A DNA stretch of 64,000 nt from NCBI RefSeq assembly GCF_000935045.1, contig NZ_JYKS01000015.1, positions 310,001-374,000 on the forward strand. The letters run 5' to 3'. Shown here piece after piece: positions 62,458 through 64,000 of this stretch. Under the pieces are notes generated by a model. The model was not told the DNA's origin, searched no databases, and was given only the letters and a program-made list of their open reading frames with translations. The stretch's first letter is position 1. Each line of letters starts with the position of its first letter. The translations under genes and the position numbers were made by a program. Origin of the DNA: Pseudomonas sp. 10-1B. GTDB taxonomy: Bacteria > Pseudomonadota > Gammaproteobacteria > Pseudomonadales > Pseudomonadaceae.

Positions 62458-64000
62458 TCAACCAGCCCTGGGCAAATCCGCCAGCACCGCCTCGATCTCC
62501 CCCAGCACCGCCGGATCATCCAGGGTCGAAGGCGGCACATAATCCTGCCCATCGGCTATCTTGCGCAGCACGGCCCGCAAGATCTTCCCCGAGCGGGTCT
62601 TGGGCAGCCGCTTCACCAGCCGCACCCGGTTGAAACAGGCCAACGCGCCAATCTCCTCGCGCACGCTGCCCACCAGGTCCACCAGCAACTGCGACTCGGC
62701 AATGCCTTCGCCGTCCTTGAGTACCACCAGGGCCAGCGGCACCTGCCCCTTTATCTCGTCATGCACGCCAATCACCGCGCACTCGGCCACCGCCGGGTGC
62801 CGCGCCACCAAGTCCTCCATCTCGCCGGTGGACAGCCGGTGCCCGGATACGTTGATCACGTCATCCGTGCGCCCCATGATGTAGACGAACCCGTCATCGT
62901 CCAGGTAGCCGCCATCGCCGGTGTGGTAATACCCAGGGTAGGTGCGCAGGTAAGCCTGCAGGTAGCGCTCGTGGTCGCCCCACAGCGTCTGGCTGCAACC
63001 AGGCGGCAATGGCAGGGCGATAACGATCGAACCCTGGTGGTTGGCCCCCAGCAGGTGGCCGTCGTCATCCAGCACGCGCACGTGATAGCCCGGCACTGCC
63101 CGATTGCTCGACCCCGGCTTCGCCGCGCTGCCTTCCAGCCCCACGCAAGGCGCGGTGACCGGCCAGCCAGTCTCGGTCTGCCACCAGTGGTCGTGCACCG
63201 GCTTGCCACTGACCCGCTCCAGCCATTCGTGGGTGCTGGAATCGAGTTTCTCCCCGGCCAGGAACAGCTGGCGCAGCGAGCTCAGGTCGTACTTGCGAAT
63301 CAGCTCGCCCTCCGGGTCTTCCTTGCGGATGGCGCGCATGGCGGTGGGCGCACAGAACAAGGCATTGACCTTGTACTGCTGCACGATCCGCCAGTAGGCC
63401 GAGGCGTCCGGGGTGCGGATTGGCTTGCCTTCGTAGAACACCGTGGTGCAGCCGCTCATCAACGGCCCATAGACGATCAGCGAATGGCCGACCACCCAGC
63501 CCACGTCGGAAATGCCCCACCATACATCGCCCGCCTGCATGCCGTAGATGTGGCGCATGGCATAGCACAGCGCCACGGCATTGCCGCCGTTTTCCCGGAC
63601 GATGCCCTTGGGTTTCCCGGTGGTGCCGGAGGTGTACATGATATACAGCGGGTCCTCTGCATTCAGCTCCACCGGGGCAACCGCTGTGGCACTGGCCAAT
63701 GCCGCCTGCCAGTCCAGGTCACGCCCCGGCTGCAGCTCAGCCCGCGCCTGCGGCCGTTGCAGCACCAGCACGTTGCGCGGCTGGTGCCGGGCCAACTGCA
63801 GGGCGCGGTCGACCAGCGGCTTGTATTCGATCACCCGATCGAATTCCAACCCGCAGGACGCCGTGAGCAGCAGCGTCGGCCGGGCATCGTCGATGCGCAA
63901 GGCCAGCTCGTTGGCGGCAAAGCCACCGAACACCACCGAATGCACCGCGCCAATCCGCGCGCAGGCGAGCATGGCCATGGCCGCCTGCGGCACCATGGGC
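62458..64000 (-). CDS. prpE: Propionyl-CoA synthetase PrpE, partial (5' end outside window)
   Basis: These are the last 512 or so residues of an AMP-forming acyl-CoA synthetase. Visible are YTSGTTGKPKGIVRENGGNA (P-loop), WWGISDVGWVVGHSLIVYGP, WWQTETGWPV, YHTGDGGYLDDDGFVYIMGR, DDVINVSGHRLSTGEMEDLV, and KTRSGKILR with the catalytic lysine. The IVRENGGNAVAL block and the short C-terminus point to PrpE and not AcsA. It converts propionate to propionyl-CoA for the methylcitrate route. About 115 N-terminal residues should lie beyond base 64000; the frame is open to the edge. Confidence 0.85.
   Translation of the reverse strand, partial: PMVPQAAMAMLACARIGAVHSVVFGGFAANELALRIDDARPTLLLTASCGLEFDRVIEYKPLVDRALQLARHQPRNVLVLQRPQARAELQPGRDLDWQAALASATAVAPVELNAEDPLYIMYTSGTTGKPKGIVRENGGNAVALCYAMRHIYGMQAGDVWWGISDVGWVVGHSLIVYGPLMSGCTTVFYEGKPIRTPDASAYWRIVQQYKVNALFCAPTAMRAIRKEDPEGELIRKYDLSSLRQLFLAGEKLDSSTHEWLERVSGKPVHDHWWQTETGWPVTAPCVGLEGSAAKPGSSNRAVPGYHVRVLDDDGHLLGANHQGSIVIALPLPPGCSQTLWGDHERYLQAYLRTYPGYYHTGDGGYLDDDGFVYIMGRTDDVINVSGHRLSTGEMEDLVARHPAVAECAVIGVHDEIKGQVPLALVVLKDGEGIAESQLLVDLVGSVREEIGALACFNRVRLVKRLPKTRSGKILRAVLRKIADGQDYVPPSTLDDPAVLGEIEAVLADLPRAG

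Overview
The window looks like a chromosome segment of a Pseudomonas from the P. putida group. The evidence is the GC-rich codon use of the core genes, the dispersed REP palindromes built around TGTGGGAGCGGGCTTGCCCGCG, the bacteriophytochrome operon, and a type VI secretion (T6SS) cluster with a P. putida-like gene order. All identifications were made by reading the sequence; no search was run.

Region 1 (1-18200) is an accessory, AT-richer island of anti-phage and unknown genes set among gene debris. The debris comprises fragments of LysR, an HpcH/HpaI aldolase, a MocR regulator, a site-specific recombinase, an amino-acid ABC ATPase and an internally deleted MFS transporter. The intact genes are: an orphan PD-(D/E)XK-type protein with an unknown upstream partner (1806-3337); a two-gene unit of a 1140-residue TPR / GreAB-C-like / PIN-like protein and a small membrane protein sharing a short Asn/Gly-rich motif (3646-7259); Shedu SduA (9263-10336); Hachiman HamB and HamA (10480-14392); and an operon of unknown genes, one carrying an MbcA/ParS-type (DUF2384) C-terminus, read divergently from an XRE regulator across a perfect 14-bp palindrome (14728-17459). 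The island ends inside a type II asparaginase/glutaminase gene that has lost its 5' end, including the first catalytic threonine.

Region 2 (18200-23740) holds three adjacent gene 3' ends (19010-19655), a secreted tyrosine-phosphatase/autotransporter fusion, a REP cluster, an AraC regulator, and crcB under a fluoride riboswitch.

Region 3 (23750-53283) is one leftward T6SS cluster. In order of transcription it reads tssB, tssC, tssK, tssL, an OmpA-domain gene, hcp, clpV, vgrG, two tandem phospholipase/immunity pairs (Tle5-like with Sel1-type lipoproteins), PAAR, an unknown membrane gene, tssM, tssA, tssF, tssG, tssJ, tssE, and a TssA-like/OmpA fusion. All core T6SS components are present.

Region 4 (53592-64000) is core chromosome: an M14 carboxypeptidase, a bacteriophytochrome with a response regulator and a hybrid kinase, tRNA-Gln(UUG), a DUF1810 protein, zapE, and prpE running off the right edge.

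The best candidates for something little described are the ParS-type operon at 14728-17459 and the TPR-GreAB-C-PIN unit at 3646-7259.
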